Under the pieces are notes generated by a model. The model was given only the letters and a program-made list of their open reading frames with translations. It did no database searches and was not told where the DNA came from. A stretch of 20,350 nucleotides of DNA from JBBDYH01 sp040901795 (GTDB lineage Bacteria > Planctomycetota > Planctomycetia > Pirellulales > JALHPA01), in contig JBBDYH010000106.1 in NCBI GenBank assembly GCA_040901795.1, forward strand, positions 1 through 20,350, read 5' to 3'. Position numbers and translations under genes: made by a program. This document shows positions 14,225-20,350 of this stretch, in pieces (the first letter of the stretch is position 1; each line of letters opens with the position of its first letter).

Positions 14225-14254
14225 GCCCTCGGTTGGCTGAGCCAAGGCGAGGGC
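14225..14254. terminator. Hairpin downstream of the Cys-rich gene
   Basis: GCCCTCG..TTGGC and GCCAA..CGAGGGC pair as 7 + 5 bp around a 3-base TGA loop, with a 1-versus-2-base interior bulge. It lies 85 bases beyond the Cys-rich gene's stop (14339) on the minus strand, inside the 234-base gap before the Pro/Ala-rich gene. It could be a terminator or a dispersed repeat. Apart from the Pro/Ala-rich gene's ribosome-binding site, nothing else is visible in the gap. Confidence 0.4.
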
Positions 14255-14338
14255 AATGGACGCAATCCGGCGTGCGAAAAACGCAGCGCACGCGGACTGC
14301 CGAGATACTGCGGCTAGAGAATTGCCGCGGTCAAAGAA

Positions 14339-14836
14339 TCAAACGAGAAGTCGCCGGAGCCAGATTACAAGATCGCCGCCCGGCGGTCCTGTGTCGTATG
14401 GCACAAAGTGAGCGGCCGCCAAGTCGGCAACGACACTGCCCACTTCGACGGCCGGCGAATCAAAGAGCAAGTGATAATTGTGGTCGACCGAGAACGTCAG
14501 CGGGGACGCCGCGGTAACCGCTGTCACCTTGTCGGGATTGCAGCAACTGTTGCTGCCGGACTTGCCGTTGCCGTCGCAGAGCGGGCAGTGACCGGTTTGG
14601 CAGCAATCCGCGGAATAAGTAGCACTACGATGCTGCTGGCAGCAAGCCTTCTGGCACGGCACACCGTTCCCGCTAGAATCGTGTGCTCCGAGGCGATGCG
14701 GCAAATGCGCCACGCAAAAGAGCTTGTACTCTCCACTGGCGCAGGTGCAGCCTGTGGCGGGCCGACTCGCGAACAGCGTGAGCGGTATCATCGCCCACAG
14801 CAAAGCCGATCGGAGGCAGTCGGAAACCGGTAGCAT
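14339..14836 (-). CDS. Secreted cysteine-rich protein, possible metal-binding
   Basis: A 165-residue protein of unrecognised family. From the ATG at 14836 it begins with a signal-like segment (LRSALLWAMIPLTLFASRP). Between residues 30 and 99 it has 12 cysteines in CxC, CxxxCC, CC, CxxC and CC arrangements (C30, C32, C41, C61, C65, C66, C78, C79, C84, C87, C98, C99), mixed with histidines. The last 60 residues are Cys-free and end in PPGGDLVIWLRRLLV. The pattern suits either dense disulfide bonding or soft-metal binding; its closeness to a HMA protein favours metal, but this is inference. There is no good Shine-Dalgarno; a TTG at 14911 would extend the frame by 25 residues but spoil the signal peptide. 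It is divergent from the membrane protein at 15034, and the 197 bases between show no clear promoter. Confidence 0.65.
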   Translation of the reverse strand: MLPVSDCLRSALLWAMIPLTLFASRPATGCTCASGEYKLFCVAHLPHRLGAHDSSGNGVPCQKACCQQHRSATYSADCCQTGHCPLCDGNGKSGSNSCCNPDKVTAVTAASPLTFSVDHNYHLLFDSPAVEVGSVVADLAAAHFVPYDTGPPGGDLVIWLRRLLV

Positions 14837-15033
14837 GGACAAAGCAGCTAGAGTATGCCCCAGCGTACTTACGAGAATTCTCGGCTGATGGTTCGGCCAG
14901 TCAAGGCACAAAAAGGAGCTCTAGCGGCAGTTATCGGCCGCATTCCTACGAAAGATTCGAGCTTGTCTCGACTTGTGCATTGCGCCGCCCTATCGAATCC
15001 TTAGACGATCCTCGCAGCCCGCGGGTTACGAAG

Positions 15034-15498
15034 ATGCATACTTTAACGACGGCATTGCCGCCGAAGTTCCGCTCGGTATGCTGCTTCTTCGGCTACAGCT
15101 TCGTGCTCCATCTGCTTTGGGAAAATGCGCAAGCTCCGCTGTACGCCGGCTTTACGGATAACGTGCGACAGCATCTTTGGGCGTGTTTGTTCGCAACAGC
15201 CACGGGAGATATGGCGTTTTCCGTGACTCTCTATTTCGTCCTCGCCGTGGTTCACCGGGACACATGGTGGGCGGCATATCGAACGAACTACCAACATCCG
15301 GCGACATGGACACTGCCTCCCCTAGTCGGGGTTCTGCTCGTCGTCGCCTTTGAACTTTGGGCGATTTACGTCGTTCACCGGTGGGAATACGGGCTGATGC
15401 CGATTGTCCCGGTGGTCCGCGTCGGACTGACGCCGGTGCTGCAGATGATCGTTGTGCCGACAGTTACGCTTTTGCTGTGCCGGTGGCACGCCCGCTAG
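15034..15498 (+). CDS. Uncharacterised four-helix membrane protein
   Basis: A 154-residue inner-membrane protein with four hydrophobic helices (about 14-30, 47-72, 95-115 and 125-148). The motifs HLLWENAQAPLY after helix 1, ATGDMAFSV in helix 2, and the C-terminal WEYGLMPIVPVVRVGLTPVLQM match a widespread family of unnamed small membrane proteins, which I recall as W.Y...MP.VP..G.GL.P.LQW. No function is known to me. The conserved Glu in LWEN and Asp in TGD inside membrane segments suggest a transport or binding site. The ATG at 15034 is chosen since upstream residues from a TTG at 14980 are polar and unconserved. The TAG stop shares CTAG with the convergent peptidase gene. Confidence 0.7.
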   Translation: MHTLTTALPPKFRSVCCFFGYSFVLHLLWENAQAPLYAGFTDNVRQHLWACLFATATGDMAFSVTLYFVLAVVHRDTWWAAYRTNYQHPATWTLPPLVGVLLVVAFELWAIYVVHRWEYGLMPIVPVVRVGLTPVLQMIVVPTVTLLLCRWHAR

Positions 15499-16385
15499 TT
15501 TAGAGACTCTCTACGCGGCCCAACTCGATCGACGTTGGCCAGCCAAAGCCGCTCCAACTCATGGGCATCTCGAATGCCGTAGGTCTCATCAAGCGCTTTT
15601 TGATAGCCATCTTTCGCGGCTCTCGCCAGGAACTGCTGAAGAGTCAACGACCCCTTTCGCTGGATTAGGAATTCAACCAGGGAAAGGCTTTGCCCATAGA
15701 AGGCGGCGGTTTGTTGCGGCTCGGGATACTGGTCCATCGTCAGCATCGCGGGGAGCCGGAGCGCCGCTCCCCTGTTGAGAGCCGCGATAAAGTCACGGCG
15801 GTGACCCTCGCGCTTGTCCTGAGGGTCGGCAAGCATCGCCATCCCTTCGTCGGCCCAGCGCGGCAACTTATGGCCGACCATCACATCGGCCAAGAGAACA
15901 TGAGTCAGCTCATGAGGCAGCGTACGGCTCAGCGGATCCGGCCGATCGAGCCGCAGGTCGATGCGCCGGCTTAGCACAAGGCCATCCAATTCCTTCACCG
16001 TGGAGCAACCGGCAGTCGCTTCCGAACCGCGGCCTGCCGCCTGCACGTAGGTCGTGGCGGTCGGGTGCAATACAACATAACAGCGGCTTGACCAATCAGC
16101 GACCGGATTGCCGAGCCACTTTTCGCCCAGCGATCGCCGCAGCGTTTCGCATATCCGGACTGCCGCATCTCCGTCGAACGAGCGCGGACAGCATACGGTG
16201 AAGTTGGCCGAGTGATAGAGCTGCCAGTATTCTTGAGCCGCAGAGGAATGTGCGGTTGACCGGCACTCCGTCGCGCACGCACAAGCGTCGGACTTCCGCG
16301 CGCGTTGCAACTCGGCCGATTCCGCTGTCGCGGCGAACAAAAAACAAACTAGAGAAAGTAGACCGCGACGTGTACCTGGATGCAT
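15495..16385 (-). CDS. Secreted peptidase MA-like gluzincin metalloprotease
   Basis: A 296-residue exported zinc protease of the peptidase MA-like group. A signal peptide (GLLSLVCFLFAATAESA) is followed by a short Cys-rich stretch (DACACATEC, residues 34-41) and two further cysteines at 65-66. The active site reads LPHELTHVLLAD (HELTH, H158, E159, H162), then LPRWADEGMAML, where E180 is the third zinc ligand. The C-terminal part has SLSLVEFLIQRKGSLTLQQFL, usual for the group. Substrates are unknown. The start at 16385 lacks a visible Shine-Dalgarno. It overlaps the convergent membrane-protein gene by the 4 bases CTAG. Its Cys-rich N-terminus echoes the nearby Cys-rich secreted protein. Confidence 0.85.
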   Translation of the reverse strand: MHPGTRRGLLSLVCFLFAATAESAELQRARKSDACACATECRSTAHSSAAQEYWQLYHSANFTVCCPRSFDGDAAVRICETLRRSLGEKWLGNPVADWSSRCYVVLHPTATTYVQAAGRGSEATAGCSTVKELDGLVLSRRIDLRLDRPDPLSRTLPHELTHVLLADVMVGHKLPRWADEGMAMLADPQDKREGHRRDFIAALNRGAALRLPAMLTMDQYPEPQQTAAFYGQSLSLVEFLIQRKGSLTLQQFLARAAKDGYQKALDETYGIRDAHELERLWLANVDRVGPRRESLN

Positions 16386-16638
16386 GGCGTGAACGACTGT
16401 GGCAAGGATGCTTTGGCGAAAGCACGCACTATTAGCTTTCGCCGTGCCACCCCACTCGCTGGCTCCTCATTCAGCCACGTCGTTCATCAGCAAACGTTTG
16501 CGCCGCATCGATTTAAGCATGACAAGTGAATTTCAAATGTTGCCGCAACGAACTCGGTTGCCTCGAATGCCTGCCTCAATCGCAGGCAATGGCTGCTGCG
16601 CCGTAACGCGAAGCTAATGCAGGCAATCCTCTGCACGT
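16386..16638. other. Intergenic region without a recognised gene
   Basis: 253 bases between the peptidase T stop and the peptidase MA start, both on minus. It is somewhat less GC-rich than the genes. I see only short imperfect hairpins (TGCCT..AGGCA near 16570; TGCAG..CTGCA near 16618-16635), too weak to call. It must hold the peptidase MA promoter, but I cannot place it. Confidence 0.5.
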
Positions 16639-17880
16639 TTAACTCCCGCCTCGCCCCCACACCTGCGCCAGCTCTACGATCAGCTCCGCCGCCGCGACCA
16701 TCTCCTCCAGACAGGTCCATTCCAGCGGCGAGTGGGGATTGTGCTCGCCGGTGGAGAGGTTTGGCGTCGGCAAACCCAGTTCGGTAAATCGCGAGCCGTC
16801 AGTCCCGCCGCGTACGCTGGTGAGCTTGGAAGGCCGGCCAAGATTCGCAAATGCCCGCTCGGCATACCCAACCGCGCGCGGCTCGCGTGCCAGGCCCTCG
16901 GCCATGTTTCGATATTGGCGAATGATCTCGATCTCGACTCGTGCGCCCGCGAACGCCTGCTCGGTCGCGCGGCCCGCGGCGCGCAGCCGTTCTTCGAGCG
17001 CTAAGAGCTGCGAAGTGTCAAAATCGCGGAGCAGGACGCGGAGCGACACTTCCGCCACACCCCCTTCGATCCCATACGGGTGCAGAAAACCTTCGCGCCC
17101 TTCGGTGGTCTCCGGCGAGCAGGTCGCGCGCGGCAGCCGGGCGACAAGGTCCGCCGCCGCGCGCACCGCGTTGACCATCTTGCCCTTGGCGATGGAAGGG
17201 TGGATGTTGACGCCGTGAATCTTGATTTTGGCAAGGTCGGCCGAGAAGGTCTCAGTGTCGATCTCACCTGTGCCCGTGCCGTCGAGCGTGTAGCAGACTT
17301 TTGCGCCCAGCTTCGCCAGATCGACGTGATCGACGCCGTGACCGATCTCCTCATCACACGTGAAGCAAATCCGAACGCGGCCGCGCGGCAGCTCGCCGTG
17401 TTCGAGCAGGAAGGCAGCGGCCTCCATGATTACGGCCACGCCCGCCTTGTCGTCGGCCCCCAAGAGCGTCGTCCCGTCGGTGGTGATGATCGTCTTGCCG
17501 AGCAGTTGCTTGAGCGCGGGATTGTCCGAGACAGTGATTACCTTCGACGTGTCGCCCGGCAAACGGATGTCGCCGCCTTGATAGTTGCGAATCACTTGCG
17601 GGCGAACGTTGGCGCCGGTGGTCTCGGGCGACGTATCGAGATGCGCGTTGAAGGCGATCGTCTGAACGGCGCTCTGGGCAGTTGGCGGCAGCGTCGCGGT
17701 GACTATCCCGTTCTCGTCATGCTCGACTTCGCCCGCCCCCATCAGCCGCAGCTCCTGAGCCAGCATGCCGCCCAGATCGATCTGGCCAGGCGACGAAGGA
17801 TACTTGTCGGCGCCCTCGCGCGCGGTCGTATCCACCTGAACATAGCGCAGAAAGCGTTCGAGCAGGCGGTTGGCGTTCAT
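16639..17880 (-). CDS. pepT: Peptidase T (tripeptide aminopeptidase, M20B)
   Basis: A 413-residue cytoplasmic zinc aminopeptidase that removes the N-terminal residue from tripeptides. Metal ligands and catalytic residues are visible: HLDTSPE (H80, D82), the GADDKAG motif with D143, EEIGHG (E177, E178), D200 in YTLDG, and a C-terminal GEHNPHSPLEW histidine. VRGGTDGSRF is also characteristic. Length equals the usual ~410. The start is the ATG at 17880 (MNANRLLERFLRYVQ); GGA lies about 8 bases upstream, and the in-frame sequence beyond it runs into the TreZ gene and is rejected. The TreZ stop is 19 bases upstream on the same strand, so both are probably in one transcript, although the functions are unrelated. 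A 272-residue frame on the opposite strand is a shadow. Confidence 0.95.
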   Translation of the reverse strand: MNANRLLERFLRYVQVDTTAREGADKYPSSPGQIDLGGMLAQELRLMGAGEVEHDENGIVTATLPPTAQSAVQTIAFNAHLDTSPETTGANVRPQVIRNYQGGDIRLPGDTSKVITVSDNPALKQLLGKTIITTDGTTLLGADDKAGVAVIMEAAAFLLEHGELPRGRVRICFTCDEEIGHGVDHVDLAKLGAKVCYTLDGTGTGEIDTETFSADLAKIKIHGVNIHPSIAKGKMVNAVRAAADLVARLPRATCSPETTEGREGFLHPYGIEGGVAEVSLRVLLRDFDTSQLLALEERLRAAGRATEQAFAGARVEIEIIRQYRNMAEGLAREPRAVGYAERAFANLGRPSKLTSVRGGTDGSRFTELGLPTPNLSTGEHNPHSPLEWTCLEEMVAAAELIVELAQVWGRGGS

Positions 17881-17899
17881 GCGTTTTTCCGTTGCTAGT

Positions 17900-19642
17900 C
17901 TAGCCTTCGTCCGGCGCAAACACCGCCACGCTGTCGGCTGGCAACGACAGCAGATTGCCGTCGACCGACACCCCGTTCTTTGAAGCCAACACCAACCTGC
18001 CCAGTGGCACACACTCGACGCGCATCCCCCGGCGATCGGCGGCGAAATTGCACGCAATGGTGATCGGCCCCCGCTCAATGACCAGCCACTGTTCGTCCTC
18101 ATCGAAGTAGGTATTCACAACCTCCAAGCGGCCATCGGTCAAGCCATTGTATTTGCTACGCAGGCGGATCAGGTCCTGATACCAGCGCAACATTCCCGCG
18201 TGTTCATCGACACTCGCTTCCGACCAGTTGAGCTTCGATCGCTGAAACGTCTCGATCGCGTTGGGATCGGGCACGTCGTCCGGATTCCAGCCGAACAACG
18301 CGAACTCCTCGCGACGTCCCTCGCGCACCGCCCGCGCAAGGTCCGGCTCGTCCGCGAAATCGACGAAATATTGGAAGGGGCTCGACACGCTCCATTCTTC
18401 GCCTTGAAAGAGCAGCGGCACAAACGGCGAGAGCAGCACCAGCGCCGCACCGATCTTGGCGCGGTCGGGGCTGACCAGGTGACAGATGCGATCGCCGCGG
18501 GCGCGATTGCCAAGCTGGTCGTGGTTTTGCAGAAATGCAACAAAACTGCTCCCCCGCAATCCGGTGGGCGGCCGGCCGTGTCGCCGCTGCCGAAACGTTG
18601 AGTGCCGCCCTGCGTAAACGTAGGGACGCCGCATGGCCACCGCCAAATCGGCGATCAGACCGAAGTCCGAGTAGTACCCTTCTCGCTCCCCGGTGAGCAC
18701 GGAGTGGACCGAATGATGAATGTCGTCGCTCCACTGTGCGTCCATGTCATAGCCCCCCATCTGCCACGGACGCACCACGCGCGGGTCATTCAAGTCGCTT
18801 TCCGCAATCACCACCAGATGCCGTCCCAGATGGGCCTTCAGTTCATCGACCTCGGTGGCGAGCTGCTCGAGGAAGGTCATCGCCGACGTATCGACGATGG
18901 CGTGAATCGCGTCCAGCCGCAGGCCGTCGAAGTGGTAGTCGCGCAGCCACATCAGCGCGTTATCGCAAAAGTACCGCCGCACTTCGTCGCTGTACGGGCC
19001 ATCGAAGTTCAGGCTCGGCCCCCACGGTGTCGTGTGACGCGCGCTGAAGTACGGCCCGAACCGCGGCAGGAAATTGCCGCTGGGGCCGAGATGGTTGTAG
19101 ACGACGTCGAGGATCACGCCCAACCCGTGCTCATGACAGGCGTTGACCAGCCGCTTGAGCCCCGCGGGACCGCCGTAGACGTGGTGCGGCGCGTAGAGAT
19201 CGACGCCGTCATATCCCCAGCCGCGGGCGCCTTTGAACTCCGCCACCGGCATAATCTCGACGTACGTAATGCCCAGATCGACCAGATGCGGAAGTTTCTC
19301 GATTGCAGCCTCGAAAGTGCCTTCGCGCGTAAACGTGCCGATGTGGATCTCGTAGATCACGGCCGACGAGAGGGGCCGCGCCTGCCATTGCTCGTCGGTC
19401 CAACGAAAAGCCGCTTGATCGACAATCCGCGAGGAGCCCAGCGGCCCTTCCGGCTGCCAGCCCGAGCGCGGATCGGGAAGCGGCTCGCTGCCGTCTACGC
19501 GAAACCAGTAGTCCGTGCCCGGCCCCGCATCGGCCACTTCGATCAGCCACCAGTCATTGTTTTGCCGCTCCATCGGCACGCGCGCAGCAGAGATTTGAAG
19601 TTCGACTGTCTTTGCGAAAGGCGCCCAGACCTTGAACTGCAT
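17900..19642 (-). CDS. treZ: Malto-oligosyltrehalose trehalohydrolase
   Basis: A 580-residue GH13 enzyme that releases trehalose from maltooligosyl-trehalose, the second step of the TreY/TreZ pathway from glycogen or starch. An N-terminal beta-sandwich (FKVWAPFAKTVELQI, residues 3-17; early set) precedes the barrel. Barrel motifs: GYDGVDLYAPHHVYGGP, ILDVVYNHLGPSG, GLRLDAIHAI with nucleophile D244, VIAESDLNDP with acid/base E281, and QNHDQLGNR with D375. HVYGGPAGLKRLV and GYDMDAQWSDDIHHSVH mark TreZ rather than a branching enzyme. The start at 19642 has GGGAG 10 bases upstream. No treY or treS is in the window. The leader holds a long palindrome (19658-19763), which may affect expression. The 353-residue frame on plus is a shadow. 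Confidence 0.93.
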   Translation of the reverse strand: MQFKVWAPFAKTVELQISAARVPMERQNNDWWLIEVADAGPGTDYWFRVDGSEPLPDPRSGWQPEGPLGSSRIVDQAAFRWTDEQWQARPLSSAVIYEIHIGTFTREGTFEAAIEKLPHLVDLGITYVEIMPVAEFKGARGWGYDGVDLYAPHHVYGGPAGLKRLVNACHEHGLGVILDVVYNHLGPSGNFLPRFGPYFSARHTTPWGPSLNFDGPYSDEVRRYFCDNALMWLRDYHFDGLRLDAIHAIVDTSAMTFLEQLATEVDELKAHLGRHLVVIAESDLNDPRVVRPWQMGGYDMDAQWSDDIHHSVHSVLTGEREGYYSDFGLIADLAVAMRRPYVYAGRHSTFRQRRHGRPPTGLRGSSFVAFLQNHDQLGNRARGDRICHLVSPDRAKIGAALVLLSPFVPLLFQGEEWSVSSPFQYFVDFADEPDLARAVREGRREEFALFGWNPDDVPDPNAIETFQRSKLNWSEASVDEHAGMLRWYQDLIRLRSKYNGLTDGRLEVVNTYFDEDEQWLVIERGPITIACNFAADRRGMRVECVPLGRLVLASKNGVSVDGNLLSLPADSVAVFAPDEG

Positions 19643-19657
19643 CGTTGCCGTACTCCC

Positions 19658-19763
19658 ACGTAGGGTGGGACAAGGCCGCTGCGGCCGCCGGCCCACCAAT
19701 CCATTTCGCGCTTGTTCCACCATGGTGGGCCGGCGCACGCTTCGCGAGCTTGTCCCCCCCTAC
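19658..19763. repeat. Nested ~105-bp palindromic element between the oxidoreductase and TreZ genes
   Basis: The outer arms GTAGGGTGGGACAAG (19660-19674) and 19749-19763 match at 14 of 15 positions. The inner arms GCCGGCCCACCA (19687-19698) and TGGTGGGCCGGC (19723-19734) match perfectly over 12. Between the right arms is CACGCTTCGCGAG, the usual filler of this repeat type. GTAGGGTGGGACAAG...GCCGGCCCACC units are, as I recall, dispersed in several environmental bacterial genomes including planctomycetes. The right outer arm contains the TAG stop of the oxidoreductase (19760-19762). It fills nearly all of the 117 bases before TreZ. Confidence 0.75.
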
Positions 19764-20350
19764 ACTTTCGGCTCCCACCCCTGCCGATACTCGCGCCGCC
19801 AATGCTGCTCAGCCTCGCTGTCCTGCTTGATGTGCCCGTTCGTCGGATCGACTTCCAAAACTCGCCCAACACGATGCGCAATGTTGCCCAGGTGACAAAG
19901 CAGCGCCGACTTGTAGCCCTCTGCGATTTCCGCGTTCGGCCGTTTGCCGCTGCGGATGCAATCCAGATAATCTGCTAAATGGACGCCGTCGCCGCCGACG
20001 CCGCTCTCCGAGGCGGTTTGCCGATTCTCCAGATCGTAAATCTTGTACCCGTTGCCGCTGATCACCAGCGAACCCCGCTCGCCATAGAAGCTCATGCCAA
20101 ACGTGTCGTTCTCAAATCCGCGCGGACTCCAGCTTCGCCCCTCCCAGACGAGCGAGCAACCGTCGAAATCGAACGTCACGACGTGCGTGTCGGGTGTCTC
20201 CTGGTCGTCGACCCAACGATACTTGTTGCCGGCCGAGGTTACGCGCTTGGGATAATCGACTCCCAACCCCCAGCGGCAGACATCGATCCCGTGTACGCCG
20301 TTGTTGCCCAACTCGCCGTTGCCCCAGTGCCAGAACCAGTGCCAGTTGTA
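19760..20350 (-). CDS. Gfo/Idh/MocA family oxidoreductase, C-terminal part (5' end outside window)
   Basis: The frame is open to the window edge (196 residues), so the N-terminal Rossmann domain lies beyond it. Visible residues start NWHWFWHWGNGELGNNGVHGIDVCRWGL, a motif typical of planctomycete secreted or cytoplasmic sugar oxidoreductases of this family. The C-terminal beta-sheet domain follows (VVTFDFDGCSLVWEGRS, FYGERGSLVISGNGYKIYD) and then GVHLADYLDCIRSGKRPNAEIAEGYKSALLCHLGNIAHRVGR, the standard family ending. The tail EYRQGWEPKV is also typical. It probably oxidises a sugar or inositol-like alcohol with NAD(P). The TTG at 20311 is not a real start. The stop codon falls inside the palindromic element at 19658-19763. 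Confidence 0.9.
   Translation of the reverse strand, partial: YNWHWFWHWGNGELGNNGVHGIDVCRWGLGVDYPKRVTSAGNKYRWVDDQETPDTHVVTFDFDGCSLVWEGRSWSPRGFENDTFGMSFYGERGSLVISGNGYKIYDLENRQTASESGVGGDGVHLADYLDCIRSGKRPNAEIAEGYKSALLCHLGNIAHRVGRVLEVDPTNGHIKQDSEAEQHWRREYRQGWEPKV

Noticed and set aside
17080..17898. 272-residue frame on plus opposite pepT
   Set aside because: Shadow of the pepT gene; composition typical of an antisense frame and no start signal.
18602..19663. 353-residue frame on plus opposite treZ
   Set aside because: Long only because of high GC content; the treZ frame has every GH13 motif and this one has none.
1..20350. CRISPR array, tRNA or rRNA genes, or an intact transposase
   Set aside because: No regularly spaced repeats, no cloverleaf or rRNA-like stretches and no transposase motifs were seen on either strand.

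Overview
The window is high-GC and looks like a draft or metagenome-derived contig (it holds a run of 10 Ns) from a planctomycete, most likely of the Pirellulales. The evidence is a secreted Cys-type sulfatase, a PEP-CTERM secreted protein, a Gfo/Idh/MocA oxidoreductase tail with the aromatic-rich NWHWFW motif usual in that group, several small secreted proteins of unknown function, and many intergenic palindromes. I assign it by recognising protein families, not by a database search.

Layout. 1-867 is the 3' end of a six-hairpin glycosidase-like gene. 1007-2818 holds a divergent pair of small soluble-domain proteins (DUF2071 on minus, DUF1990 on plus); a two-helix membrane protein is start/stop-coupled to the DUF1990 gene. 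2877-3895 (minus) is a scrap region: an MmcQ/YjbR protein, an orphan antitoxin followed by what looks like the first dozen codons of its lost RelE-type toxin, and a duplicated 3' tail of an ABC exporter gene. 3915-4679 is a PEP-CTERM protein lying between that tail and the intact ABC exporter (4897-6876). A CPBP/CAAX-type membrane protease follows (7039-7878). 7957-10582 is a divergent pair: a saccharopine-dehydrogenase-family gene and a 461-residue protein that may be a remote HglS/YdcJ (2-oxoadipate dioxygenase/decarboxylase) relative, so possibly lysine catabolism. 10585-12935 holds a PhnB-type VOC protein, a long palindromic element and a sulfatase.

12989-16385 is a cluster of small exported proteins: a two-domain HMA (heavy-metal-associated) protein, a Pro/Ala-rich secreted protein, a 12-cysteine secreted protein, a four-helix membrane protein and a secreted gluzincin peptidase with its own Cys-rich N-terminus. 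The shared theme is cysteine chemistry outside the cytoplasm, and metal handling is an inference. 16639-20350 (minus) reads as a Gfo/Idh/MocA oxidoreductase, then malto-oligosyltrehalose trehalohydrolase (TreZ), then peptidase T. The last two are 19 nt apart and probably co-transcribed.

The signals I find most worth following are the toxin stub beside an intact antitoxin, the ABC tail duplication with a 185-bp perfectly identical core inside more diverged flanks, a REP-like palindrome sitting in frame inside the ABC exporter's extra N-terminal segment, two ~100-bp nested palindromes (one of which supplies the stop codon of the neighbouring gene), and the Cys-rich export cluster. I did not find a CRISPR array, an rRNA or tRNA gene, an intact transposase or a recognisable defence system.
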